The notes: generated by a model not told the origin, from the letters alone. A stretch of DNA of 36,307 nucleotides from Clostridium psychrophilum (GCF_018861705.1 NZ_JAHLEC010000031.1:1-36307), one strand, 5' to 3'. Counted from the stretch's first letter, positions 1 to 9,147 are shown. Made by a program: numbers and translations.

Positions 1-110
1 GAAATATATTTATTAAAACATTAATTTCTATTGAACCGCCGTGTACCGAACGGTACGCACGGTGGTGTGAGAGGTCGCTAAATAAACTAATTATTTAGCT
101 CCTACTCGAT
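1..110 (+). mobile_element. 3' end of a group II intron (domains V and VI), truncated by the window edge
   Basis: Bases 33-68 fold as a group II intron domain V. A 9-bp lower stem (35-43 with 58-66) is followed by a two-base CG bulge on the 3' strand, a 4-bp upper stem (UACC/GGUA) and a GAAC loop. The lower strand carries a CGC that could be the catalytic triad seen in group IIC introns. After a short linker, 78-99 forms a domain VI-like hairpin (GCTAAATAA with TTATTTAGC), and the segment ends in CTACTCGAT, a common 3' end of Firmicute introns, so the 3' junction is put near 110. The reverse transcriptase ORF and 5' domains would lie to the left, outside the window. Intron identity is recognised from motif and fold; the class assignment is an inference. 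Confidence 0.75.
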
Positions 111-296
111 TTACCATCTATGTTAATATTGCAGCGACCTAGGAGAATATTTAATTTTATGTCTAGTAAAACTGTTTGACGGTTGTACCCTGTGGTACTT
201 AATTATTTTATTTTAAGAAGGTATACTATATAATATAGTCAAGAAATACATTTAACATAAATAATTGTATTTATAAATAGAAAAGAGGTAGATCGT

Positions 297-671
297 ATGG
301 TTCAATCACTCAATACAAAGGTGGATCTAGTAATTGATGCAACATGGCTTACAGGCGCTACAGATTATGGGAAAATTATGATTGGCGACAAAGGGTTTGA
401 GTTTTATTGTTCTCGTGATTCTCGCAAAAATGTTCAAATTCCTTGGGAAGAGGTTGACAAGGTCATTGCGTCCGTAATGCTAAAGGGAAAGTGGATTCCA
501 CGATATGCGATTAAAAACAAGAAAAATGTTAACTATATTTTTTCTTCTAAAGATCCCAAAAAAGTGCTTCGTGCTATTCGAAAATATGTTGAGCCAAATA
601 ATATGGTTAATTCGTTAAGTTTTTTTGATGTTGTAAAGCGAGCTATGAAATCGAGATTTAAGAAGAGTTGA
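297..671 (+). CDS. manO: ManO / DUF956 family regulator of the mannose PTS operon
   Basis: A 124-aa protein matching the DUF956 family closely: an opening SLNTKVDLVIDAT, then YGKIMIGDKGFEFY, IPWEEVDKVIASV, GKWIPRYAIK, and a SSKDPKKVLRAIRKY segment near the C-terminus. Members are small cytoplasmic proteins usually encoded directly after manXYZ (mannose/glucose PTS EIIAB, EIIC, EIID), where ManO is described as modulating the operon. Here the sequence just upstream is a group II intron end, so manXYZ, if present, lies beyond the left edge. The ATG at 297 has an AAGAGG ribosome binding site at 283-288. A possible -10 (TATAAT, 229-234) precedes it without a convincing -35. The family call is strong; the mechanism is taken from family knowledge. 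Confidence 0.9.
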   Translation: MVQSLNTKVDLVIDATWLTGATDYGKIMIGDKGFEFYCSRDSRKNVQIPWEEVDKVIASVMLKGKWIPRYAIKNKKNVNYIFSSKDPKKVLRAIRKYVEPNNMVNSLSFFDVVKRAMKSRFKKS

Positions 672-705
672 TTAACTAAAGAACTTATCATGTGTGTAAA
701 TTAGG

Positions 706-748
706 TAAAAAGTACTATATATGATACTATTTATATAGTGCTTTTTTT
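706..748 (+). terminator. Rho-independent terminator after manO
   Basis: AGTACTATATA and TATATAGTGCT form a hairpin with one G-U pair, followed by a run of seven T. It separates manO from the threonine operon promoter. Confidence 0.85.
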
Positions 749-783
749 ATTGGAATATTACATTTAATAGATGTTTGTTTGCA

Positions 784-812
784 TTGACATTTACAACTAC
801 ATGAGTTACAAT
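784..812 (+). promoter_or_regulatory. Sigma-A promoter of the SAM-riboswitch threonine operon
   Basis: A perfect -35 TTGACA (784-789), a 17-base spacer and a -10 TACAAT (807-812). Transcription would start near 819, just before the riboswitch P1 stem at 833. Confidence 0.85.
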
Positions 813-830
813 AAAAAACAATAATTTAAT

Positions 831-1006
831 AAATTTCTTATTTAGAGAGGTGGAGGGACTGGCCCTATGAAACCCGACAACCAATATTCATATTTGAATA
901 TAAAGGTGTCAATTCCTGCAGAACATAGTTCTGAATAATAAGAAATCAGTTTTTTACATATAGTAATATAGAAAACTGCTTTCTTACTTGAAGGCAGCTT
1001 TTTTTA
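831..1006 (+). promoter_or_regulatory. SAM-I (S-box) riboswitch with terminator/antiterminator
   Basis: The S-box core is plain: AGAGAGGTGGAGGGACTGGC, then CCTATGAAACCCGACAACC, then AAAGGTGTCAATTCCTGCAGAA. P1 is ATTTCTTA (833-840) with TAAGAAAT (939-946). The expression platform can be read directly. The 3' strand of P1 plus following bases (939-953) pairs with 972-986 over 15 positions with one mismatch, giving an antiterminator. The alternative is a terminator, CTGCTTTC (976-983) with GAAGGCAG (990-997), followed by seven to eight T. SAM binding stabilises P1 and so favours termination; the downstream genes are expected to be on when SAM is low. Confidence 0.97.
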
Positions 1007-1093
1007 TAAAATTAAAAATATAAAAAATAATGAGAAAATTTAAATAATTTATAAGAGGTTATACAATAAATAAATATGAAAAGGAGTGTTAAT

Positions 1094-2311
1094 ATGAAAT
1101 ATATTGTAGTGCTTGGTGATGGGATGGCAGATTATCCAATTAAGGAGCTAGATAACCAAACACCTCTTCAATATGCGAGTACACCTACTATGGATTACAT
1201 GGCAAAGCACGGTATACAAGGCTTGGTTAAAACTGTGCCTAATGCGATGCCAGCAGGAAGCGACACGGCAAATATGGCTGTTCTCGGGTATGATCCATTC
1301 GTTTATTACAGTGGACGTTCACCTTTTGAAGCAGCAAGCATAGGAGTTGCAATGCTTGATACGGATGTAACATTTAGATGTAATTTGGTTACATTATCAG
1401 AAGATGAGCCATATGAGGAAAAGATTATGCTGGATCATAGTGCTGGTGAAATTACAACTGAGGAATCAGGTGTATTACTAAAAGCGTTAAGTGAATTTTT
1501 AAGTACAGAAGGCATAAAATTTTATCCTGGAATTGGCTACAGGCATCTAATTGTATGGGATAAAGGACCATATAAATGGACGCTTACACCACCTCATGAT
1601 ATCTTAGGTCAAAAGGTAAAAAAATATATGCCTAAAGGTCCGGGAAGTGAAATAATTGAGGAAATGACAAAGAAAAGCAGTAAATTTTTATCTGATCATG
1701 ATATAAATAAAAAGAGAATAGCAAGGGGCCTTAAACCAGCAAACTCAATTTGGGTTTGGGGTGAAGGAAGAAAACCACTATTATCTAGCTTTTATGAAAA
1801 ATATAAATTGAAAGGATCAGTAATTTCTGCAGTTGATTTGATAAAAGGAATAGGAATGTGTTCAGGAATGGATGTTATTGATGTAGAAGGCGCAACTGGA
1901 AATATTAACACTAACTTCAAAGGTAAAGCAAAGGCAGCTCTTGATGAAATGGCAAAGGGTAATGATTTTGTTTATATTCATGTTGAAGCACCGGATGAGT
2001 GTGGTCATAGGGCTGAAGTAGAAAACAAATACAAAGCAATAGAGCTTATAGATGATCAAATAGTTAAATATATTAAAGAGGAAATGGAGAGAATTGGTGA
2101 AGATTATAAAATGATAATACTTCCAGATCATCCGACGCCTTTATCGCTTAGAACACATACGCACGAACCAGTACCATTCTTGATATATCAGAGCAATGAT
2201 GAAAAAGATAATGGATATGACACTTACAATGAAGTTACGGCAAAAGAGGCAGGTTTATATTTTCCAAAGGGATATAAGTTAATGGATTATTTTATTAAAG
2301 GTGATACATAA
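1094..2311 (+). CDS. ApgM-like phosphoglycerate mutase family protein, probable homoserine kinase
   Basis: A 405-aa protein of the alkaline-phosphatase superfamily, archaeal-type cofactor-independent phosphoglycerate mutase branch. Metal and phosphate site motifs are complete: VVLGDGMADYP at the N-terminus, PAGSDTANMAVLGYDP with the nucleophile serine, HVEAPDECGH, ILPDHPTPLSLRTHTHEP. A subgroup of this family encoded beside thrC and hom is annotated as a proposed homoserine kinase (non-orthologous replacement of ThrB). Here it is the first gene of such an operon and no GHMP-type thrB is present in the window, so phosphorylation of homoserine to O-phosphohomoserine is the likely job; 2,3-bisphosphoglycerate-independent mutase activity is the alternative. 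The start at 1094 is preferred over the in-frame ATG at 1076 because AAGGAG (1081-1086) sits 7 bases before it. Confidence 0.85.
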   Translation: MKYIVVLGDGMADYPIKELDNQTPLQYASTPTMDYMAKHGIQGLVKTVPNAMPAGSDTANMAVLGYDPFVYYSGRSPFEAASIGVAMLDTDVTFRCNLVTLSEDEPYEEKIMLDHSAGEITTEESGVLLKALSEFLSTEGIKFYPGIGYRHLIVWDKGPYKWTLTPPHDILGQKVKKYMPKGPGSEIIEEMTKKSSKFLSDHDINKKRIARGLKPANSIWVWGEGRKPLLSSFYEKYKLKGSVISAVDLIKGIGMCSGMDVIDVEGATGNINTNFKGKAKAALDEMAKGNDFVYIHVEAPDECGHRAEVENKYKAIELIDDQIVKYIKEEMERIGEDYKMIILPDHPTPLSLRTHTHEPVPFLIYQSNDEKDNGYDTYNEVTAKEAGLYFPKGYKLMDYFIKGDT

Positions 2312-2360
2312 AATGTTTTATACATGCAATATATAAAGGTGAAATAGGAGGAATAATATT

Positions 2361-3851
2361 ATGGAGCAAATATATTATAAAAGTACTCGTGGAAATGAAA
2401 AAACAGTAAAATCTGCAGAAGCTATTGCAAGGGGATTAAGTGATGATGGTGGACTTTTTGTACCAACATCAATACCAAAATTAACTGTAGCACTTAAGGA
2501 ATTAGCTCATATGGATTATAAAAAATTAGCATTTATTATAATGAAGGAATTCCTTACAGATTATGATGAAAAAGATTTATTAGAGTCGATAGATAAAGCA
2601 TATGATGAAAAGTTTGATACTCCAGTTATTGCACCACTCACAAAACATGGGGAAGCATACTTTTTAGAATTATACCATGGACCAACTTTAGCGTTTAAGG
2701 ATATGGCTTTATCAATATTACCTTATCTTTTAAAAAATGCAGTGAAAAAGTTAAATATAAATAAGGAAATGGTTATTCTTACTGCGACTTCTGGTGATAC
2801 AGGCAAAGCAGCTCTAGAAGGTTTTGCAAATGTAGAAGCCACAAAAATAATAGTATTTTTCCCACAGGAGGGCGTAAGCGCAATCCAAAAAAGGCAGATG
2901 TTAACTCAAGCAGGGGATAATACATACGTAATTGGAATTGAGGGAAACTTTGATGATGCACAAAGTGGTGTTAAGCAGATGCTTACGGATGAGAATCTTC
3001 TTAAAAAACTTGAAAAAAATAACAAAATGTTTTCATCAGCTAATTCAATAAATATCGGAAGGTTAATACCACAAGTAGTATATTATTTCTATGCATATAA
3101 TCAGCTTTGTAATATGGGTGATATTAAAATAGGAGAAGAAATAAATTTCTGTGTTCCTACTGGAAATTTTGGCGATATATTAGCAGGATATTATGCTAAA
3201 AAAATGGGATTACCAATTAAAAAATTAATATGTGCTTCAAATGAAAATAAGGTTTTATATGATTTCATAAATACAGGAATATATGACAGAGTGCGTGATT
3301 TTGTAATTACCATGTCACCTTCAATGGATATATTAATTTCAAGTAACCTTGAAAGACTTTTATATGCTATAAGTGGTGAAGATTCTAGCAAGATAAAAGG
3401 ACTTATGGATAAGCTTAAAAAAGATGGTAAATATGAAATTGACGAAAACATGAAAAAAGAGTTAAAAGACTTTTTTGGGGGTTATGCGACAGAGGAGGAT
3501 ACATCATACGCTATAACTAAGGTTTATAAAGCTACTAATTACGTAATTGATACTCATACTGCAGTATCTTATGCTGTATATCAAAAATATTTAGAACAAA
3601 CTAAGGATACAACAAAGACAGTTATTGTGTCCACTGCGAGTCCATATAAATTTACGCCCGATGTTATGAAATCTATAGATAAAAAATATACAGGTTTAAA
3701 TGATTTTGAACTAATAAAGGAACTTAGTAAAATAACGAAGGGTGAAATTCCAGCAGGCATAAAGGATCTAGAAATGAGACCAATACTTCATAAAACTGTC
3801 TGTAAAAAGAATGAAATGAAAGCACAAATTGAAAAAATACTTAACATATAA
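2361..3851 (+). CDS. thrC: Threonine synthase
   Basis: A 496-aa PLP enzyme of the longer (fungal/E. coli-like) threonine synthase type, converting O-phosphohomoserine to threonine. The N-terminal STRG segment and SDDGGLFVP are typical, the PLP lysine lies in HGPTLAFKDMA (about residue 112), and SGDTGKAALEGF and FCVPTGNFGDILAGY are the phosphate-binding and active-site loops. An AGGAGG site at 2346-2351 precedes the ATG by nine bases. It sits 49 bases after the apgM-like gene and 77 bases before hom, in the same transcription unit under the SAM riboswitch. Length and motifs are normal for the family. Confidence 0.97.
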   Translation: MEQIYYKSTRGNEKTVKSAEAIARGLSDDGGLFVPTSIPKLTVALKELAHMDYKKLAFIIMKEFLTDYDEKDLLESIDKAYDEKFDTPVIAPLTKHGEAYFLELYHGPTLAFKDMALSILPYLLKNAVKKLNINKEMVILTATSGDTGKAALEGFANVEATKIIVFFPQEGVSAIQKRQMLTQAGDNTYVIGIEGNFDDAQSGVKQMLTDENLLKKLEKNNKMFSSANSINIGRLIPQVVYYFYAYNQLCNMGDIKIGEEINFCVPTGNFGDILAGYYAKKMGLPIKKLICASNENKVLYDFINTGIYDRVRDFVITMSPSMDILISSNLERLLYAISGEDSSKIKGLMDKLKKDGKYEIDENMKKELKDFFGGYATEEDTSYAITKVYKATNYVIDTHTAVSYAVYQKYLEQTKDTTKTVIVSTASPYKFTPDVMKSIDKKYTGLNDFELIKELSKITKGEIPAGIKDLEMRPILHKTVCKKNEMKAQIEKILNI

Positions 3852-3928
3852 ATAGAATTACTTAATATATAAAATCATTATTAATAAATAGTGTTTTTAT
3901 ATATAGGTTTAGGAAAGGAGAACTTAGC

Positions 3929-5218
3929 ATGGAAAAGGTAAAGATAGCAATTTTAGGTTTTGGAAATGTTGGAACAGGCGTATGGAAAATACTCCAGGAG
4001 AATAAAAAGGAAATAATGAAACGTTCAAATTATGATATAGAGGTAGCTAAGATATTAGTAAAAGACATAAACAGAAAAAGAGATATTACATTACCTAAGG
4101 AAATGCTAACAGATAATATTGATGATATTATAAATGATGAAAGCATAAAGATAGTTGTTGAACTTATTGGTGGACCAGGTGTTGCTAAGGAGTATATGAT
4201 AAGGGCAATGAGAGCTAAAAAACATATTGTAACTGCTAACAAATTAGTTATTGCAAATTGGAGCAAGGAGTTATTTAAAATAGCAAAGGAGGAAAATGTA
4301 CTATTTTATTATGAAGCAAGTGTAGCCGGTGGAATCCCAATAATACGTGAGATTAATGAAAGTCTTACAGCAAATAAAATACAGCAAATAACTGGAATAA
4401 TAAATGGAACAACTAATTATGTGTTAAGTAAAATGACAATGGATGGAATAAGTTTTAATGAGGCATTAAAAGAAGCTCAAGAAAAGGGGTATGCTGAAGC
4501 TGACCCAACATCAGATATTGATGGATATGATGCTGTTTATAAGCTTGCGATAATGGCTTCCCTATCTTTTGGGACAGAGGTTGATCATGATTGTATTTAT
4601 AGAGAAGGTATAAGAAATATTAGTGATATTGATATAGAATATGCAAAACAGTTTGGTTATACAATAAAACTTCTTGCAATAGCGAAACAAGAAGATAATA
4701 AATTAGAGCTAAGAGTACATCCAGCATTTATACCATCTAGTCATCCAATGGCAAATGTAAATGATGCATATAATGCTATTCTAATAAAAGGTAATGCAGT
4801 AGGGGAACTAATGTTATATGGCAAAGGAGCAGGGGATTTGCCAACAGGTAGTGCTGTTGTAAGTGATATAATATCAATATTAAGAAACAATGTAGCACCC
4901 AATGATGCAAAGAACGAAATTGATAAAGCTGATTTTAAAGAAGTAAAAAAATCTTGTGATAACGAATCGGAATTTTATATAAGACTTGATTTTAAAGATA
5001 AGGCAGGAGTTTTAGGAGATACAGCTAAAATATTTGGAAATAACGATGTTAGTATTGTGTCCATTACTCAAGATGTAGAACATACGACTCATGCAACACT
5101 AGCATTTATTACACATAAAAGCTCAGAAAAAAACATAAAAAAATCACTAGATAAAATTATAAAATTGGAAAATGTTAATAAAGTAGAAAGTATAATAAGA
5201 ATAGAATCATTTAAATAG
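3929..5218 (+). CDS. hom: Homoserine dehydrogenase with C-terminal ACT domain
   Basis: A 429-aa NAD(P)H-dependent enzyme reducing aspartate semialdehyde to homoserine, the branch point to threonine and methionine. The Rossmann motif is ILGFGNVGTGVWKIL (residues about 8-22). TANKLVIA, GIINGTTNYVLSKM and ADPTSDIDGYDAVYKLAI mark the catalytic domain. The last roughly 80 residues, with RLDFKDKAGVLGDTAKIF, are an ACT domain, usually the threonine feedback site. AAGGAG at 3915-3920 serves the ATG. This is the last gene of the operon, closed by the terminator at 5243. Its place under a SAM riboswitch fits the role of homoserine as the methionine precursor. Confidence 0.97.
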   Translation: MEKVKIAILGFGNVGTGVWKILQENKKEIMKRSNYDIEVAKILVKDINRKRDITLPKEMLTDNIDDIINDESIKIVVELIGGPGVAKEYMIRAMRAKKHIVTANKLVIANWSKELFKIAKEENVLFYYEASVAGGIPIIREINESLTANKIQQITGIINGTTNYVLSKMTMDGISFNEALKEAQEKGYAEADPTSDIDGYDAVYKLAIMASLSFGTEVDHDCIYREGIRNISDIDIEYAKQFGYTIKLLAIAKQEDNKLELRVHPAFIPSSHPMANVNDAYNAILIKGNAVGELMLYGKGAGDLPTGSAVVSDIISILRNNVAPNDAKNEIDKADFKEVKKSCDNESEFYIRLDFKDKAGVLGDTAKIFGNNDVSIVSITQDVEHTTHATLAFITHKSSEKNIKKSLDKIIKLENVNKVESIIRIESFK

Positions 5219-5242
5219 TTATGAAACATTGTTTAAATTAAT

Positions 5243-5303
5243 AAATTCTCCTATACATGATATATGGGTATTCATGCCATATCATATATAGGAGAATTTT
5301 TAT
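5243..5303. terminator. Bidirectional terminator between hom and the convergent glycosyltransferase
   Basis: A long stem (about 22 bp with small mismatches) pairs 5244-5267 with 5276-5298, beginning AATTCTCCTATA and ending TATAGGAGAATT. A T run follows on the plus strand, and AT-rich sequence follows on the minus strand. Confidence 0.85.
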
Positions 5304-5336
5304 ATATACAAAATGGCAAGTTAATTATTTATTACA

Positions 5337-6350
5337 TCACCTTTTTGCATTAATTACCATATCATATATTTCAGAAGATCTAGTTCCTTTAAAAGTCACA
5401 CTATTTTTAAGCTCATTGTGCGTTACTGTACTTGCAACGATATATAAAGGTCTGTTTTTACTCTCATCTGAGATTCTGCCGATATATTGTCCCATAATAG
5501 CAAGTAAACAAAACATAATGCCAAACATCATTAAAGTAATTGATAGAATAAAACATAAGTTTAATAGGTTACTATTATTAACCATTGAAGTAATAATACT
5601 ACCTATTAATAAACAAGTACCAAAGAAACCAGTAAATGCTCCAATATATCCAGAGATTACTAATGGTTTATATGAGAAAGATGTTAATCCATCAAATGCT
5701 AATGTGAGCATTTTTTTTAGTGAATATTTTGTCTCCCCAGCAAATCTTTCTTGGCGAACAAATTCTACAAAGGTTTGTTTATAGCCAACCCAACTAACTA
5801 GACCTCTTATAAATCTGTTTTTTTCTGGTAATGAATTTAAAGCATCACATACCTTTCTGTCTATTAGTCTAAAGTCTCCAGTATCAACTGGAATATCTAT
5901 GCTTGTTAAGCTTCTAAGTATTCGATAGAAGGCACTAGCTGTGAATTTTTTAAAAAAAGTTTCACCAACTCTTTTAATTCTTTTACCATATACAACATCG
6001 TAGCCTTCTTTCCACTTTTTAATCATATCTATTATAGCTTCAGGTGGATCTTGGAGATCTGCATCTATTACTACAACAGCATCGCCTAAGGCTTCATTCA
6101 TTCCTGCGGTTATTGCAGCTTGATGACCAAAGTTTCTTGAAAAGTTTATAAGCTTTATATGGTTATCTTTTCTACAGATATTTTCTACTTCATGTTTAGT
6201 TGAGTCACGACTTCCATCATTAATAAATAAAATTTCATATGTCTCCATGGTACTATCCATAACGGATTTTAACCTTTTGTAACTTTCATTTATAACGAGT
6301 TCTTCATTATATAAAGGTACTACTACGGAATAAACAATTTCATTGCTCAT
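5337..6350 (-). CDS. GtrB/YkcC/CsbB-type polyprenyl-phosphate glycosyltransferase (GT2, two TM segments)
   Basis: A 337-aa GT2 enzyme that would transfer a sugar from a nucleotide donor to undecaprenyl phosphate at the inner face of the membrane. It opens with YSVVVPLYNEE, followed by LFINDGSRDST, FSRNFGHQAAITAGM and the DAD motif in VIDADLQDPPEA (about 95-97). Two C-terminal membrane segments (about 230-254 and 262-288) are typical of this group, ending in GQYIGRISDESKNRPLY. The start is the ATG at 6350, nine bases after AAAGGA; the upstream in-frame GTG at 6368 has no site. Its promoter carries the same repeat and spacing as the GT39 gene at 13219, suggesting joint control and a shared pathway. 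The sugar is unknown. Confidence 0.9.
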   Translation of the reverse strand: MSNEIVYSVVVPLYNEELVINESYKRLKSVMDSTMETYEILFINDGSRDSTKHEVENICRKDNHIKLINFSRNFGHQAAITAGMNEALGDAVVVIDADLQDPPEAIIDMIKKWKEGYDVVYGKRIKRVGETFFKKFTASAFYRILRSLTSIDIPVDTGDFRLIDRKVCDALNSLPEKNRFIRGLVSWVGYKQTFVEFVRQERFAGETKYSLKKMLTLAFDGLTSFSYKPLVISGYIGAFTGFFGTCLLIGSIITSMVNNSNLLNLCFILSITLMMFGIMFCLLAIMGQYIGRISDESKNRPLYIVASTVTHNELKNSVTFKGTRSSEIYDMVINAKR

Positions 6351-6393
6351 ATCTATCATTCCTTTCACTTTTTAATGTTTCTCTATAATTAAA

Positions 6394-6448
6394 ATTATAA
6401 GGTCAAATTGTATCATCAGTATCAAATTAATATGTGAACTTTATGTGA
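6394..6448 (-). promoter_or_regulatory. Promoter with 11-bp-period direct repeat (site A) upstream of the polyprenyl-phosphate glycosyltransferase
   Basis: Read on the plus strand, TATGTGA occurs at 6431-6437 and again at 6442-6448, an 11-bp period typical of OmpR-family regulator sites. On the minus strand the -10 TATAAT is 6394-6399, exactly 32 bases from the nearer half-site, and no good -35 exists, as in activator-dependent promoters. Transcription would start near 6387, about 37 bases before the gene. The bases between repeat and -10 (ATTTGATACT, ATACAATT) match site B at 13494-13548. Confidence 0.7.
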
Positions 6449-6563
6449 TAACAAAGCATAACTTTTATTTCTATACGAGTTATTTTAGAAACAGAAAATC
6501 ACAAATAAAATTTTATACAAGTTATGGTTAGTTAAGTCGTTTCTAAAATATTTTAATTACATG

Positions 6564-6586
6564 AAAAGGCTGCCTAAAAGGCAGCC
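6564..6586 (-). terminator. Terminator of the collagen-like gene
   Basis: A perfect 7-bp GC-rich hairpin, GGCTGCC (6568-6574) with GGCAGCC (6580-6586), is followed on the minus strand by TTTT. It lies about 50 bases past the stop codon of the collagen-like gene. Confidence 0.8.
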
Positions 6587-6638
6587 AATTGAGGTAATGA
6601 AATTATTTTGTAATCTGTTAGTTTTAAAATTAATCTTA

Positions 6639-7643
<1,005 letters not shown>

Positions 7644-7709
7644 TATAGACACCTTCCTTATTAATAATAATTACTTTATTTAAAATGATTTTAATTTTTT
7701 ATTTAGAGG

Positions 7710-7744
7710 GCTTGTACTTTTTTTATATATAAAGCTTGTACTTT
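7710..7744 (-). repeat. Direct repeat upstream of the collagen-like gene
   Basis: GCTTGTACTTT occurs at 7710-7720 and again at 7734-7744 (AAAGTACAAGC on the coding strand), 24 bases apart. It lies 67-101 bases before the TTG start, with a CATACTAT that could be a sporulation-type -10 at 7751-7758 on the minus strand. The role is unknown. Confidence 0.4.
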
Positions 7745-7836
7745 CTATACATAGTATGCAAATACTTTATTTTGTGTTAAACATATATTGAAGACTTCAC
7801 TTAAATTTAAAACTAGATTGATTTCATAATATATAA

Positions 7837-7868
7837 AAGATATAGAGTAAAAATATACCCTATATCTT
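7837..7868 (-). terminator. Hairpin after the GT2-TPR gene, possible weak terminator
   Basis: AAGATATAG (7837-7845) pairs with CTATATCTT (7860-7868), 25 bases past the stop codon on the minus strand. The T tract is poor, so terminator function is uncertain. Confidence 0.5.
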
Positions 7869-7892
7869 ATATTATTTAAAGTAGAATTATAG

Positions 7893-8978
7893 CTATAAAC
7901 TACCCAAATAAATTTCGTGATTATTTAATAACCTTTCATCATTAGGAGCAAGCTTAATAGCGAGCTCTGAAAATTCTATTGCTTTAGCTATCATATTTAA
8001 ATTATAACAGCCTAAAGCTGCTAAATCATAAGGAGTATAGTCCCAAGAATTTGCATCATTAGCAAAAGAAAATGATTTTTCTTCGATTTTTAATGCTTCA
8101 TTTGCATAATAATAAACGCTAGACCAATCTTTTTCTTGGTAGGCTAATAAAGATAAGCCTACATATGGCTCCCTTGATAAAATAGATTCGCTTATTGCTC
8201 TATGAAACCATTTTTTAGCGTTTAAATTTTCTTCTTTCTCAGAATATGATTTTGCAATAAATCTCATAGCAGATGATCTCTCATCTTCCCAAGTTGATGT
8301 AGGGAGTTTCAAATAGTCTTTTAATGTTAAAATGCAATCGTCCCAGTTACTATCAAACATATATTCCCTGCCAAGATAATATAAATTTCTACTGTTATTA
8401 GGATTCTCTTTTATAGCTAACTTTAATAATGGAAGATTTAGACTTCTGTTTTTTGACGGATCAGGATAGTGATTATATAACATCCCCTCAATATAAACTT
8501 GTTTTTCCTCGCCTTCACCTAAATATTCTAAAATCTCATGTGTTGGATAAATCCACTTATATCCATGCCTTGAATGAATTCTTGACCAGGTATATTGCAC
8601 TGCGGGCGAACCATCTGCATTAACGCTCCAATTATATAGATATAATCCTCTTGTAGTTTCTTTAGTCCATGCAATTTCTAAATGTTCTCTCCAACCATCC
8701 TCTATAACATCATCAAGATCAGAAGATACACAAATGTCGACATCATCTGGAATAAATTTTAAACATTCATTTCTTGAATAATCAAATCGAAATGGTGTAG
8801 CATCTATAGAATAAACGAGAGCGCCTCTCGCTTTTAGCTTACTAATTGTATTATCGGTGGATCCTGTATCTACAACTACAACAACATCAGCGCTGATTAC
8901 ATGATCCATCCAACGATCAACAAATTTTTCTTCATTTTTACATATTGCATATACGCAAATTTTATATTCATTACTCAT
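7893..8978 (-). CDS. GT2 glycosyltransferase with C-terminal TPR-like repeats
   Basis: A 361-aa cytoplasmic protein. The first part (about 1-190) is a GT2 fold: CVYAICKNEEKFVDRWMDHV, then VVVVDTGSTDNT, and SSDLDDVIEDGW carrying the acidic metal-binding motif. The remainder (about 200-355) is helical with repeat-like units: NSRNLYYLGREYMFDSNWDDCI, AKKWFHRAI, WSSVYYYANEALKIEE, AALGCYNLNMIAKAIEFSELAIKLAPNDERL. GT2-TPR proteins of this type glycosylate proteins or build short glycans. Next to a GPT-repeat protein, glycosylation of that protein is a reasonable guess. The ATG at 8978 is chosen because GGGGG lies seven bases upstream; the in-frame start at 9059 has no site and adds 27 unconserved-looking residues. 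Confidence 0.85.
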   Translation of the reverse strand: MSNEYKICVYAICKNEEKFVDRWMDHVISADVVVVVDTGSTDNTISKLKARGALVYSIDATPFRFDYSRNECLKFIPDDVDICVSSDLDDVIEDGWREHLEIAWTKETTRGLYLYNWSVNADGSPAVQYTWSRIHSRHGYKWIYPTHEILEYLGEGEEKQVYIEGMLYNHYPDPSKNRSLNLPLLKLAIKENPNNSRNLYYLGREYMFDSNWDDCILTLKDYLKLPTSTWEDERSSAMRFIAKSYSEKEENLNAKKWFHRAISESILSREPYVGLSLLAYQEKDWSSVYYYANEALKIEEKSFSFANDANSWDYTPYDLAALGCYNLNMIAKAIEFSELAIKLAPNDERLLNNHEIYLGSL

Positions 8979-9085
8979 GAAAAAACCCCCAATTAAACGA
9001 ATAGGTACCATACAGTCCATTATATGATAATAAATAATTACAGGTGACATAGTAAACATGCATTAGTGTTAATATTATAATAAGC

Positions 9086-9130
9086 TAAAAAAATAGTCTA
9101 TATCTTAGTTGCATAAGATATAGACTATTT
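9086..9130 (-). terminator. Strong terminator after the 90-aa gene
   Basis: A perfect 17-bp stem (9091-9107 with 9114-9130) with a 6-base loop. On the minus strand it is followed by seven T. It isolates the 90-aa gene from the downstream glycosyltransferase. Confidence 0.88.
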
Positions 9131-9147
9131 TCTTTAGTATATTTAGT

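Noticed and set aside
181-216. GTACC/GGTAC hairpin before manO as a terminator
   Set aside because: The stem is only five base pairs and the following T residues are interrupted, so it is too weak to list.
5257-5784. A 175-codon plus-strand frame starting in the hom terminator
   Set aside because: It lies antisense to the well-conserved glycosyltransferase and starts inside a terminator hairpin with no ribosome site.
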